A program made the translations under genes and the position numbers. 35,669 nucleotides of DNA, taken from the NCBI RefSeq assembly GCF_002913745.1, contig NZ_PPCG01000018.1, positions 1-35,669 of the forward strand, given 5' to 3'. The notes below the pieces were generated by a model that made no database searches, had not been told where the DNA came from, and saw nothing but the letters and a program-made list of their open reading frames with translations. Shown here piece after piece: positions 15,232 to 22,525 of this stretch. Numbering within the stretch: the stretch's first letter is position 1; every line of letters starts with the position of its first letter. Source of the DNA: Campylobacter concisus. GTDB lineage: Bacteria > Campylobacterota > Campylobacteria > Campylobacterales > Campylobacteraceae.

Positions 15232-17463
15232 ATGCGTGAATACAAAAGATACTGGCTCGCACTCGTTGCTGTGCTGGTAGTTTGCTTTAGTATTTTAGGC
15301 TACTACGGCGTTGAGGTTTATAGAAATTCGCCTCCAGTTGTAAATTTCACTGACGAAAATGGCAAGGTCGTGATCGATAAAGAGAGTATCTACAAAGGTC
15401 AAGAGGCTTGGCAAAGCATAGGCGGTATGCAAGTTGGCTCTGTTTGGGGGCACGGGGCATATCAAGCGCCTGATTGGAGTGCGGACTGGCTTCACAAAGA
15501 GTTAGTTGCCTTTTTAGAGATCAAAGCTGATGAAATTTATCATCTAAAATACGCCGATCTAAACGACGAGCAAAAGGCAAATTTAAAGGTTTTGCTTAAA
15601 AAAGAGTATAGAGAAAATAGCGTAAAGGACGATAAATTTGTGCTAAGCGCTGATAGGCTAAAGGCGATAAGTCAAGTAGCTAGCGAGTATGCTGCACTTT
15701 TTGGAGATGATCCTAAATTTAAACCTTTAAGAGAAGCTTATGCGATGAAAGAAAATACGCTCCCAGGTGCAAGCGACAGAGCCGATCTAAACAACTTCTT
15801 CTTCTGGTCGGCCTGGGCAACAGCGACAAACAGACCTGGTAGCGAGGCAACTTATACAAACAACTGGCCGCACGAACCTCTAATCGATAACGTGCCAACA
15901 AGTGAGAATATCTTTTGGTCGATAGCAAGCGTCGTGATACTTCTAACAGGCGTTGGACTTCTTGTTTGGTTTAGCTCGTTTTATGGCAAAAAAGATGATG
16001 AAAAGCTTGAGCCAATTAGCGAAGATCCGCTTAAAAAGCTAAATTTAACACCGTCACAAAAGGCGCTTAAAAAGTATCTCTTTGTCACGCTAGCTCTTTT
16101 TGCGTTTCAAATTTTAATAGGCGGCTTTACAGCTCACTACACGGTCGAAGGGCAAGAATTTTATGGCATAAATTTATCAGCCTACATCCCTTATTCACTT
16201 GCTAGAACGTGGCATATACAAGCTAGCATATTTTGGATAGCGACTGGATTTTTAGCGGCTGGACTATTTTTGGCTCCGATCATAAATGGCGGCAAGGATC
16301 CAAAATTTCAAAAGCTTGGTGTTGATCTGCTATTTTACGCGCTACTTATCCTTGTAGTTGGCAGTTTTGTGGGTGAGTATCTAGCTATCGCAAACATCAT
16401 GCCTATAAATTTAAGCTTCTGGCTTGGACATCAAGGATATGAATACATCGATCTTGGACGAGTTTGGCAGATCATTTTGTTTGTCGGTCTTGTCATCTGG
16501 ATGCTTCTGCTTCTTCGTGGATTTGCAGGCGGGTTTAAAAACAAAGGCGATAAAAATTTACTTGCTATCTTTGCTATGTCAGCGGTTGCGGTTGGCTTGT
16601 TTTACGGAGCAGGGCTATTTTATGGTCAAAGAAGTCCGCTTCCAGTGATGGAGTACTGGCGCTGGTGGGTTGTACACCTTTGGGTTGAGGGCTTTTTTGA
16701 GGTATTTGCGACAGCATCACTTGCCTTTGTCTTTGTTTCTTTGGGCCTTGTCTCAAAAAGATTTGCGACATTTTCAACGCTTGCAAGTGCGTCACTCTTT
16801 ATGGTAGGTGGGATCCCAGGCACCTTCCATCACCTCTACTTTGCAGGCACTACAACGCCTATAATGGCTGTTGGTGCAAGCTTTTCAGCGCTTGAGGTCG
16901 TGCCTTTGGTCTTACTTGGAGCTGAGGCGTATGAGCACTACAAACTCCAGTTTGCTCAAAGCTGGGCTAAAACGCTTAAGTGGCCACTTTACTGCTTTAT
17001 CGCAGTTGCCTTTTGGAATATGCTAGGCGCTGGTGTCTTTGGATTTTTGATAAATCCTCCGATTTCACTATTTTACATCCAAGGACTAAATACAACGCCA
17101 GTTCACGCACACACGGCACTATTTGGTGTTTATGGATTTTTGGCACTTGGCTTTGTTTGGCTTGTGGCTACTTATTTATTTAAAGGGCAAGAATTTGATG
17201 AAAATCTGATGAAAGTTGGCTTTTGGGGACTAAATGCAGGACTTATGTTAATGATCGTGCTTTCACTACTTCCAATAGGCATCTATCAAGCATTTGCAAG
17301 CTTGGAGCAGGGTATGTGGTATGCAAGAAGTGCTGAGCTTTTACAACAGTCACACTTGCAAAATTTAAGATGGCTAAGGATGCTTGGCGATACGATTTTG
17401 ATAATCGGTGGCATCTGCTTCTTTGCTCAGCTTTTAAAATTTATGCTTAATAAAAAGGCTTAA
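15232..17463 (+). CDS. norB: quinol-dependent nitric oxide reductase (qNOR)
   Basis: Single-chain NO reductase (2 NO to N2O) in the inner membrane, 743 aa, fed by (mena)quinol. The start is the ATG at 15232 with AAGGAG 5 nt upstream. The N-terminus has TM1, then a roughly 200-residue periplasmic domain like the cytochrome c domain of NorC but with no CxxCH haem site, as expected for qNOR. The haem-copper-oxidase core follows, with metal-binding His candidates in LARTWHIQASIF, HLWVEGFFEVFA, GTFHHLYFAGT and HAHTALFGVYG. The replacement of the oxidase Tyr and the E in VEGFFE are typical of NOR. It is divergent from the ABC importer operon. Role: NO detoxification and/or respiration. Confidence 0.96.
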   Translation: MREYKRYWLALVAVLVVCFSILGYYGVEVYRNSPPVVNFTDENGKVVIDKESIYKGQEAWQSIGGMQVGSVWGHGAYQAPDWSADWLHKELVAFLEIKADEIYHLKYADLNDEQKANLKVLLKKEYRENSVKDDKFVLSADRLKAISQVASEYAALFGDDPKFKPLREAYAMKENTLPGASDRADLNNFFFWSAWATATNRPGSEATYTNNWPHEPLIDNVPTSENIFWSIASVVILLTGVGLLVWFSSFYGKKDDEKLEPISEDPLKKLNLTPSQKALKKYLFVTLALFAFQILIGGFTAHYTVEGQEFYGINLSAYIPYSLARTWHIQASIFWIATGFLAAGLFLAPIINGGKDPKFQKLGVDLLFYALLILVVGSFVGEYLAIANIMPINLSFWLGHQGYEYIDLGRVWQIILFVGLVIWMLLLLRGFAGGFKNKGDKNLLAIFAMSAVAVGLFYGAGLFYGQRSPLPVMEYWRWWVVHLWVEGFFEVFATASLAFVFVSLGLVSKRFATFSTLASASLFMVGGIPGTFHHLYFAGTTTPIMAVGASFSALEVVPLVLLGAEAYEHYKLQFAQSWAKTLKWPLYCFIAVAFWNMLGAGVFGFLINPPISLFYIQGLNTTPVHAHTALFGVYGFLALGFVWLVATYLFKGQEFDENLMKVGFWGLNAGLMLMIVLSLLPIGIYQAFASLEQGMWYARSAELLQQSHLQNLRWLRMLGDTILIIGGICFFAQLLKFMLNKKA

Positions 17464-17470
17464 ATTTATG

Positions 17471-17492
17471 GGGGCGCTTTGCCCCTTTATTT
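17471..17492 (+). terminator. terminator after norB
   Basis: GGGGC-GCTTT-GCCCC stem-loop followed by TTTATTT, starting 8 nt after the norB stop. It would limit read-through into the DUF1523 gene. Confidence 0.7.
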
Positions 17493-17534
17493 AAGCTATC
17501 TTTTCATAAAATAGTGCAAATTTAAAGGATAGAA

Positions 17535-18089
17535 ATGATGACATTTTTAAAGAGAATTTGCGTTACATTTGTCGTGCTTTTGCACCTATTTTTGGCGTTT
17601 TTGGTTGATTTTTCATTTCCGCACTACGCAAGCGTGCAGATAACTGGCGGCGACGTAAAACGCATGGACAAAGATGGCATAATAGACGCTAAAAACCCAG
17701 CCGATGGGCCTGTAAGAGATGTCTATTTTATCTACACAAAAGATGCGAAAAACGCTGAAAAAGTTATGGCTTATAGAAACGAAGATACGGCGTGGGGCTT
17801 TCCATTTTATTTTAAATTTAACTCAGCCGACATCCAAGCCAAGGCTCAAGGCTTTACAAATAGCGATAAAAACGTCACTATCAAATACTATGGATATAGA
17901 ATTTCTATGCTAAACGAGTTTAGAAACGCGATCTCTATAAAAGATAGCGGCACAAGTACTAGCTGGCCTATCGCTAGCTACGTGCTTTACTTCATTTTAT
18001 TTATCTCGCTTATCATCTGGATAAGAAAGATAAACAAGGCTTTTGCGCCAAAAGTTGAAAATTTAGAGACAAAAAAAGAGAGCGCTTAG
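17535..18089 (+). CDS. DUF1523 family membrane protein
   Basis: 184 aa with an N-terminal TM (about 8-27), a periplasmic middle part and a C-terminal TM (about 147-166), with the short tail back in the cytoplasm. The middle holds the DUF1523 hallmark (VKRMDKDG..., RDVYFIYTKD, MAYRNEDTAWGFPFYFKFNSADIQAKA). The function of the family is unknown. It lies 72 nt downstream of norB on the same strand but beyond a hairpin, so co-transcription is uncertain. Start ATGATG after GGATAGAA. Confidence 0.8.
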   Translation: MMTFLKRICVTFVVLLHLFLAFLVDFSFPHYASVQITGGDVKRMDKDGIIDAKNPADGPVRDVYFIYTKDAKNAEKVMAYRNEDTAWGFPFYFKFNSADIQAKAQGFTNSDKNVTIKYYGYRISMLNEFRNAISIKDSGTSTSWPIASYVLYFILFISLIIWIRKINKAFAPKVENLETKKESA

Positions 18090-18103
18090 AGCAGGGAGCC
18101 AGA

Positions 18104-18541
18104 TCAGCCCTTTTTGTTTATAAGATCAATTAGCCTAACATCCTCACTTCTTACGATTAGGCTCTTTGGCAAGTTAAATTTAGCTATCACTTCGCACTCT
18201 TTCTCTCTCATCTGCCCGTCATCTTTTTCGTGATCGAAGCCCAAGATATGCAGCAAGCCATGTGTGAAAAGTAGCGCAGTTTCGGCGTCTTCGCTGTGAT
18301 TTAGCTCGGCTGCTTTTTCTTTTACCATATCTTTGTTTATGACTACCGAGCCAAGTGGGGCGTGAACGATGAGCTCAAGGGGAAAGCTTAAGACGTCAGT
18401 GGTTTTATCTATGCCTCGCTCAGATCTGTTTAGCTCTCTCATCTCATCTTTGTTGATAAAAACTAACTCAACTTCACCTGGTGTTAGATATGAGCAAATT
18501 TGATCTAGAATTTCAGGATAACTCTCTTCGCAAAGTATCAT
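18104..18541 (-). CDS. ybeY: endoribonuclease YbeY (16S rRNA maturation)
   Basis: 145 aa, a normal YbeY length. The start is the ATG at 18541 (MILCEES...); an upstream in-frame extension would cross the divergent queC promoter and is not like YbeY. The zinc motif [11 protein letters not shown] (HGxLHLxGYDH) and the preceding TDVLSFPL segment are diagnostic. YbeY processes the 16S rRNA 3' end and takes part in ribosome quality control. It is convergent with the DUF1523 gene (14-nt gap) and divergent from queC. Confidence 0.93.
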   Translation of the reverse strand: MILCEESYPEILDQICSYLTPGEVELVFINKDEMRELNRSERGIDKTTDVLSFPLELIVHAPLGSVVINKDMVKEKAAELNHSEDAETALLFTHGLLHILGFDHEKDDGQMREKECEVIAKFNLPKSLIVRSEDVRLIDLINKKG

Positions 18542-18568
18542 TTTTGGCTTGTCCTTAGTAAATTTTTG

Positions 18569-18574
18569 TATAAT
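18569..18574 (+). promoter_or_regulatory. -10 of queC
   Basis: TTTTTGTATAATTTT: a perfect TATAAT with an upstream T-rich stretch, 25 nt before the queC ATG. This is the standard Campylobacter sigma-70 promoter form. Confidence 0.65.
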
Positions 18575-18598
18575 TTTAGCAAATTTAAAGGGCAAAAT

Positions 18599-19264
18599 AT
18601 GAAAAAAGCAGTTTGTATAATGAGCGGCGGCATGGATAGCACACTTTGCGCTGTGATGGCAAAAAAGGCTGGATATGATGTAGTCGCACTTCATTTTGAC
18701 TATGGCCAAAGGACGATGAAGCGAGAGAAGCGCGCGTTTGACGAGATATGTGAGCGTCTTGGTGTGGTTAAAAAGATAAACCTTGATGTTGGCTTTATCG
18801 CTCAAATAGGCGGAAATTCGCTAACTGATGCGAGCCTGCAGATAAGAAAAGATGGCGTTAATAAGGAAGTGCCAAACACCTATGTGCCGTTTAGAAATGG
18901 CGTATTTATCTCAATCGCCGCAGCACTTGCTGAAAAAGAGGGAGCGCAGGCGATCTACATAGGCGTGGTCGAGGAGGATAGCTCTGGGTATCCTGACTGC
19001 AAAGAGAGCTTTATAAAAAGCATAAATGAGGCGATAAATTTAGGCACGTCGGCTGAGTTTTCTTGCGAGATCGTCACGCCACTTGTAAATTTAAGCAAGG
19101 CTGATATCGTCTCAAAGTCGCTTGAGCTTAATTCACCAATAGAGCTTACATGGAGCTGCTACGAGAGCGAGGATGAGGCGTGCGGGCTTTGTGATAGTTG
19201 CAGGCTAAGGCTAAATGGCTTTAAAAAAGCAAACGCCGTTGATAAAATCCCTTATAAAAAGTGA
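18599..19264 (+). CDS. queC: 7-cyano-7-deazaguanine synthase
   Basis: 221 aa; makes preQ0 from 7-carboxy-7-deazaguanine with ATP and ammonia in queuosine biosynthesis. The ATG at 18599 ([11 protein letters not shown]...) follows AAAGGG. The PP-loop SGGMDS is at residues 9-14, and the C-terminal zinc site is [18 protein letters not shown] (four Cys). No other queuosine gene is adjacent. Its upstream region overlaps the 5' end of ybeY on the other strand. Confidence 0.96.
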   Translation: MKKAVCIMSGGMDSTLCAVMAKKAGYDVVALHFDYGQRTMKREKRAFDEICERLGVVKKINLDVGFIAQIGGNSLTDASLQIRKDGVNKEVPNTYVPFRNGVFISIAAALAEKEGAQAIYIGVVEEDSSGYPDCKESFIKSINEAINLGTSAEFSCEIVTPLVNLSKADIVSKSLELNSPIELTWSCYESEDEACGLCDSCRLRLNGFKKANAVDKIPYKK

Positions 19265-19285
19265 AATTTGCCTTGAAATTTAAAA

Positions 19286-19313
19286 GCTAGCCACTATAAA
19301 TTTAGTAGCTAGC
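19286..19313. terminator. terminator between queC and the YajG-like lipoprotein
   Basis: An 11-bp stem (GCTAGC..ACTA / TAGT..GCTAGC) with a 6-nt loop. The single C-A mismatch read on the plus strand becomes a G-T wobble on the minus strand, where the stem is followed by TTTT. It probably ends the minus-strand lipoprotein gene chiefly. Confidence 0.65.
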
Positions 19314-19320
19314 CTAAAAT

Positions 19321-19974
19321 TTACTCTAAATTTAGCTCGCTTATCTGCTTTGCAAGCTTCTCTTTGTATTCAGCCAAAGAGCTTTTGATGATATTTGCAT
19401 AGTCATTTTGATTTACTAAAAGATACTCCTCTTTGCGTTTTACAACCGTGTTTAGCTCCTTGTTATTTACGCTTAAAGTGGTGCTTATATCGGCATTTAG
19501 ACCGACTTTTACCGCACCAAGCGTTAAGTAAGTCCAAAGTTTTTCTATCTTTGCATTGACACTTATCGTATCTTTATCCATCTCGCTTTCATTTTTTATG
19601 ACCTGGTAGCCATTACTTCTAAAGGCGTCCTCGATACGCGCCCTTACTACGCTAGTTGTCCTTTGTTTGTTTTCTAAAATGACGTTCCATAGCCCCTTGC
19701 CATAGCTGCTTCTGGTTCTGCCGATGTATTTTTGCTTCTCTTTTGCGCTAACTTCATTTACATTGTGTTTGTATAAAGATGGAGTGCTTGCTTGTTTTGG
19801 GTCGTTTTCAAAGGCTCTCACATCCTTGACGCTTTCGATGTAAATTTTTGTCTTTTTGCTAATGCTTGAAGGCGCTTGCTCATCTGGCAAACTCACAAAT
19901 ATCCCCTTTGGAGCGCAGCCACAAAGCATAAAGGCGGCAAATATCGCTAGTAATAAATTTTTCATTTTCATCAT
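19321..19974 (-). CDS. YajG-like lipoprotein
   Basis: 217 aa lipoprotein: signal peptide and lipobox MLCGC near residues 16-20. The mature part resembles the YajG/Lipoprotein_16 layout (KTKIYIESVKDVRAFENDP..., then a VVRARIEDAFRSNGYQVI helix and a C-terminal YANIIKSSLAEYKEKLAKQI helix), seen also in outer-membrane assembly-type lipoproteins. The assignment is by pattern only. Three Met codons within the first four residues leave the exact start open by a few bases. It is a single gene, convergent with queC. Confidence 0.65.
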   Translation of the reverse strand: MMKMKNLLLAIFAAFMLCGCAPKGIFVSLPDEQAPSSISKKTKIYIESVKDVRAFENDPKQASTPSLYKHNVNEVSAKEKQKYIGRTRSSYGKGLWNVILENKQRTTSVVRARIEDAFRSNGYQVIKNESEMDKDTISVNAKIEKLWTYLTLGAVKVGLNADISTTLSVNNKELNTVVKRKEEYLLVNQNDYANIIKSSLAEYKEKLAKQISELNLE

Positions 19975-20108
19975 TTTAAATAAATTTCAAATGTAAATCG
20001 TTTTTTTGTAATTTTTTTAACTCTTTATGACAAATTTCAAATTTATATTTTGATATCCATAATCATAAAATCTTAAATTTAATAATTAAAATTTAAATTT
20101 AAATTTCC

Positions 20109-20122
20109 TTGACTGCTATCAA
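20109..20122 (+). promoter_or_regulatory. FNR/HcpR-type box upstream of hcp
   Basis: TTGACTGCTATCAA: TTGAC-N4-ATCAA, a complete TTGA-N6-TCAA dyad, hybrid between the FNR consensus (TTGAT-N4-ATCAA) and the HcpR consensus (TTGAC-N4-GTCAA). It lies 21 nt before GATAAA (20144-20149), so it is centred near -41. A looser dyad, TTGAT-N7-ATCAT, lies at 20050-20066. The rest of 19975-20185 is plain AT-rich DNA. Confidence 0.7.
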
Positions 20123-20185
20123 CCAAAATGGCTGGCCACCTAGGATAAAATCCGCTTAAATTTTTTAAATTCACAAGGAGAAAAG

Positions 20186-21514
20186 ATGAAAGATATGAAG
20201 ATGTTTTGCCATCAGTGCGAGATGAGCGCTGAGGATGGATGCGGTGCAAAGGGCCAGTCTATGGGCACCTGTGGCAAGAGCGACACGCTAGCGCTTTTGC
20301 AAGATACGATGGTTTTTGGCTTAAAAGGCCTTAGTGCATACCGCCACCACGCACACGAGCTTGGAGCTGATACTAGTAATGTCGATCGCGTTATGGCTGA
20401 TACGCTTTATTTTACGCTTACAAACTCAAATTTCAACTTCGATGAGCACATCAAACAGCTTCTTGAAGTAGGCGGTGCTGGCGTTGAGGTGATGAACCTG
20501 CTAAGCGAGGCTCACACGGCTAAATTTGGCATCCCAACACCAGTTAGAGTGAGCCAAAACAAAGTCGAGGGCAAGGCGATCTTAGTAAGCGGACACAACT
20601 TACACGCTCTAAAAGCGCTACTTGAGGCGACAAAAGATAAGGGCATCAACATCTACACTCACTCAGAGATGCTCCCAGCTCACGGATATCCAGAGCTACG
20701 CAAGTATAGCCACCTAAAAGGCAACGTCGGCAAGGCGTGGTTTGACCAAACTAAGCTATTTAACGAATTTAAGGGCGCGATTTTGATGACCACAAACTGC
20801 ATCGTGCCACTACGCTCAAACTGCACATACGCTGACAGGCTATTTGGCTACTCGATCGCAGGCACAAACGGTGTAAAACACATCGAAAACGACGACTTCA
20901 CACCACTTATCGAGTGCGCTTTAGCTTGCGGCGACGTTAGCGGCTTTGATAGCGACGAGAGCCTAGTAACTGGCGGCCACTACAAGACTATCCTAACTTT
21001 AGCCCCTCAAATTCTAGATGCGATTAAGACAGGCAAGATCCGCAGATTTTTCGTGATCGCTGGCTGTGACGCGCCTGGTAAGGGACGTGAGTACTATAGA
21101 GAGCTAGCTGCTAGCCTTCCAAAAGACTGCGTGATACTTACTTCAAGCTGCGGTAAATTTAGATTTAACGACATCGACTTTGGCAACGTCCCAGGCACCG
21201 AGCTACCACGCTACATCGACCTTGGCCAGTGCAACGACAGCAACGGCGCGGTTAAAATAGCCCTTGCACTAAGCGAAGCAACAGGCATCGCAGTAAATGA
21301 CTTGCCAGTTTCTATCGTGCTAATGTGGATGGAGCAAAAAGCGGTCATCATCTTGCTAGCGCTATTTAGCCTTGGTATCAAGAATATCAACGTAGGACCT
21401 AGCTTGCCTAAATTTTTCAATGAAGAGATCATAAATTTCTTAGTGGATAAATTTAACGTTAGACCAATTAGCGGCGACGCGCAAGCTGATCTAAAATACT
21501 TCTTAGGTGAGTAA
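20186..21514 (+). CDS. hcp: hybrid cluster protein (hydroxylamine reductase / NO-stress)
   Basis: 442 aa, the short class III length (about 110 residues less in the N-terminal domain than class I/II). N-terminal cluster cysteines are C8 and C11 (CHQC), then C19 and C29. The ligands of the hybrid Fe-S-O cluster are all recognisable: H137 (VSGHN), E161 (THSEMLPAHGYP), C205 (TTNCIVP), C294 (GCDAP, the persulfide Cys), C322 (SSCGK), C349 (GQCND) and E383 (WMEQKA). In other bacteria Hcp is induced by nitrite/NO and acts on NO or hydroxylamine. No hcr reductase gene is adjacent. AAGGAG precedes the ATG by 5 nt. Confidence 0.96.
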   Translation: MKDMKMFCHQCEMSAEDGCGAKGQSMGTCGKSDTLALLQDTMVFGLKGLSAYRHHAHELGADTSNVDRVMADTLYFTLTNSNFNFDEHIKQLLEVGGAGVEVMNLLSEAHTAKFGIPTPVRVSQNKVEGKAILVSGHNLHALKALLEATKDKGINIYTHSEMLPAHGYPELRKYSHLKGNVGKAWFDQTKLFNEFKGAILMTTNCIVPLRSNCTYADRLFGYSIAGTNGVKHIENDDFTPLIECALACGDVSGFDSDESLVTGGHYKTILTLAPQILDAIKTGKIRRFFVIAGCDAPGKGREYYRELAASLPKDCVILTSSCGKFRFNDIDFGNVPGTELPRYIDLGQCNDSNGAVKIALALSEATGIAVNDLPVSIVLMWMEQKAVIILLALFSLGIKNINVGPSLPKFFNEEIINFLVDKFNVRPISGDAQADLKYFLGE

Positions 21515-21520
21515 AAAACT

Positions 21521-21540
21521 GCCAGGGCTTAGGCTCTGGC
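21521..21540. terminator. terminator between hcp and the metG cluster
   Basis: 8-bp stem GCCAGGGC/GCTCTGGC with one G-T pair and the tetraloop TTAG. On the minus strand a run of six T follows two bases later; on the plus strand the tail is TCTAAATTTA. Probably bidirectional, stronger for the minus strand. Confidence 0.6.
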
Positions 21541-21547
21541 TCTAAAT

Positions 21548-22525
21548 TTAAAAGAGTCCGCCTTGCTCTTTGCTTTGGCTTAAGCTATCAAGTAGTTCTT
21601 CTTTTTTGCAAAGCACAAGGGCGTAGACGAAATTTTGTAGCTTCTTTATCTCGTCTAAATTTTCATAAAAAATGGCGTTTTTAACCTTTAGTGTGCTATC
21701 TTTTGGCAGGCAAAATTTAAGCTCGCTTTCGCTGAAATTTCGCCTTAGAAATATACTTTCAGTCAAAAATAGCTCCTCGTCTTCTTCAGCTATCACCGCT
21801 CTAAAACTGCTACCAAAGCCAACTGGCTTAAAGTCTTTGTCGATAAAGACTGGGTCAAAGTGCGATGAAATCCTGCTCTCTGTCACTTTAAAGCCAATAT
21901 TGTTTTTCTTAAGATAGCCAAGAAGTCCGCAAAACATCCCAGCAAAAACTCTAGGGATGGATAAATTTTGATAGTATTTGTCATCGTAAATGAGCGTTGT
22001 AAAAAAGATCGAGCTTGGATTTAGCACGCTTATGTTTGTGTCAGTCCAGGCTGTCTCGTAAAGTAGCGAGAGCCTTTGAAGTATCCTCGTATCGTCGCTA
22101 AAAAATGTGTCAAACAAATTTGCATGAAAAATTTTGTAAAAAAGCTCGGTTAAATTTTCAGGTATGACGTGGGCGTTTTTTTCGAGGTGCGACTTCTCTA
22201 AAAGCGCTTTTATAAAGGGATTGACCGCGCAAAATTTGATATTTTTGTGGATCGCCTCAAAGCGCATGAGCTTGATGATAGCCGTTTGCAGGCTTGCCAC
22301 CTTGATGAAGGCTATCTCATCGTCGCTTGGCGTGATCTCCTCTTCGCTAATGACAGCGTAGGCGCCTTGCTTTATCGCAGGTGCGATCTGATCGCTTTGC
22401 GTGGCGATGAGAGCGTAGCCTCGTTTTATATTTTTAGCCTCAAACGCGAAGCTAGTCACGCTTGAGATGCTTGGGTTGTTTAAAATTTGCCCATTTATTA
22501 TGTGGGTTAAATTTTCTATCGTCAT
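21548..22525 (-). CDS. conserved protein with a MurE/MurF-like N-terminus, no ATP site
   Basis: 325 aa, not a family I can name. The first 80 residues read like the N-terminal Mur ligase domain (LTHIINGQILNNPSISSVTS..., NIKRGYALIAT..., AIKQGAYAVISEEEI; compare MurF 'KPGDLFVAL...AVEKGAAAVV'). The GTNGKT P-loop that should follow is absent, and the rest has no catalytic motif I recognise. It may be a degenerate Mur-ligase relative or a structural homologue. It starts immediately after the metG stop codon, and from memory an equivalent gene follows metG in C. jejuni, so the linkage looks conserved. Confidence 0.7.
   Translation of the reverse strand: MTIENLTHIINGQILNNPSISSVTSFAFEAKNIKRGYALIATQSDQIAPAIKQGAYAVISEEEITPSDDEIAFIKVASLQTAIIKLMRFEAIHKNIKFCAVNPFIKALLEKSHLEKNAHVIPENLTELFYKIFHANLFDTFFSDDTRILQRLSLLYETAWTDTNISVLNPSSIFFTTLIYDDKYYQNLSIPRVFAGMFCGLLGYLKKNNIGFKVTESRISSHFDPVFIDKDFKPVGFGSSFRAVIAEEDEELFLTESIFLRRNFSESELKFCLPKDSTLKVKNAIFYENLDEIKKLQNFVYALVLCKKEELLDSLSQSKEQGGLF

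Noticed and set aside
18542..18805. 88-residue N-terminal extension of YbeY
   Set aside because: It runs through the queC promoter and coding start, is not seen in YbeY proteins, and a normal ATG at 18541 gives the usual length.
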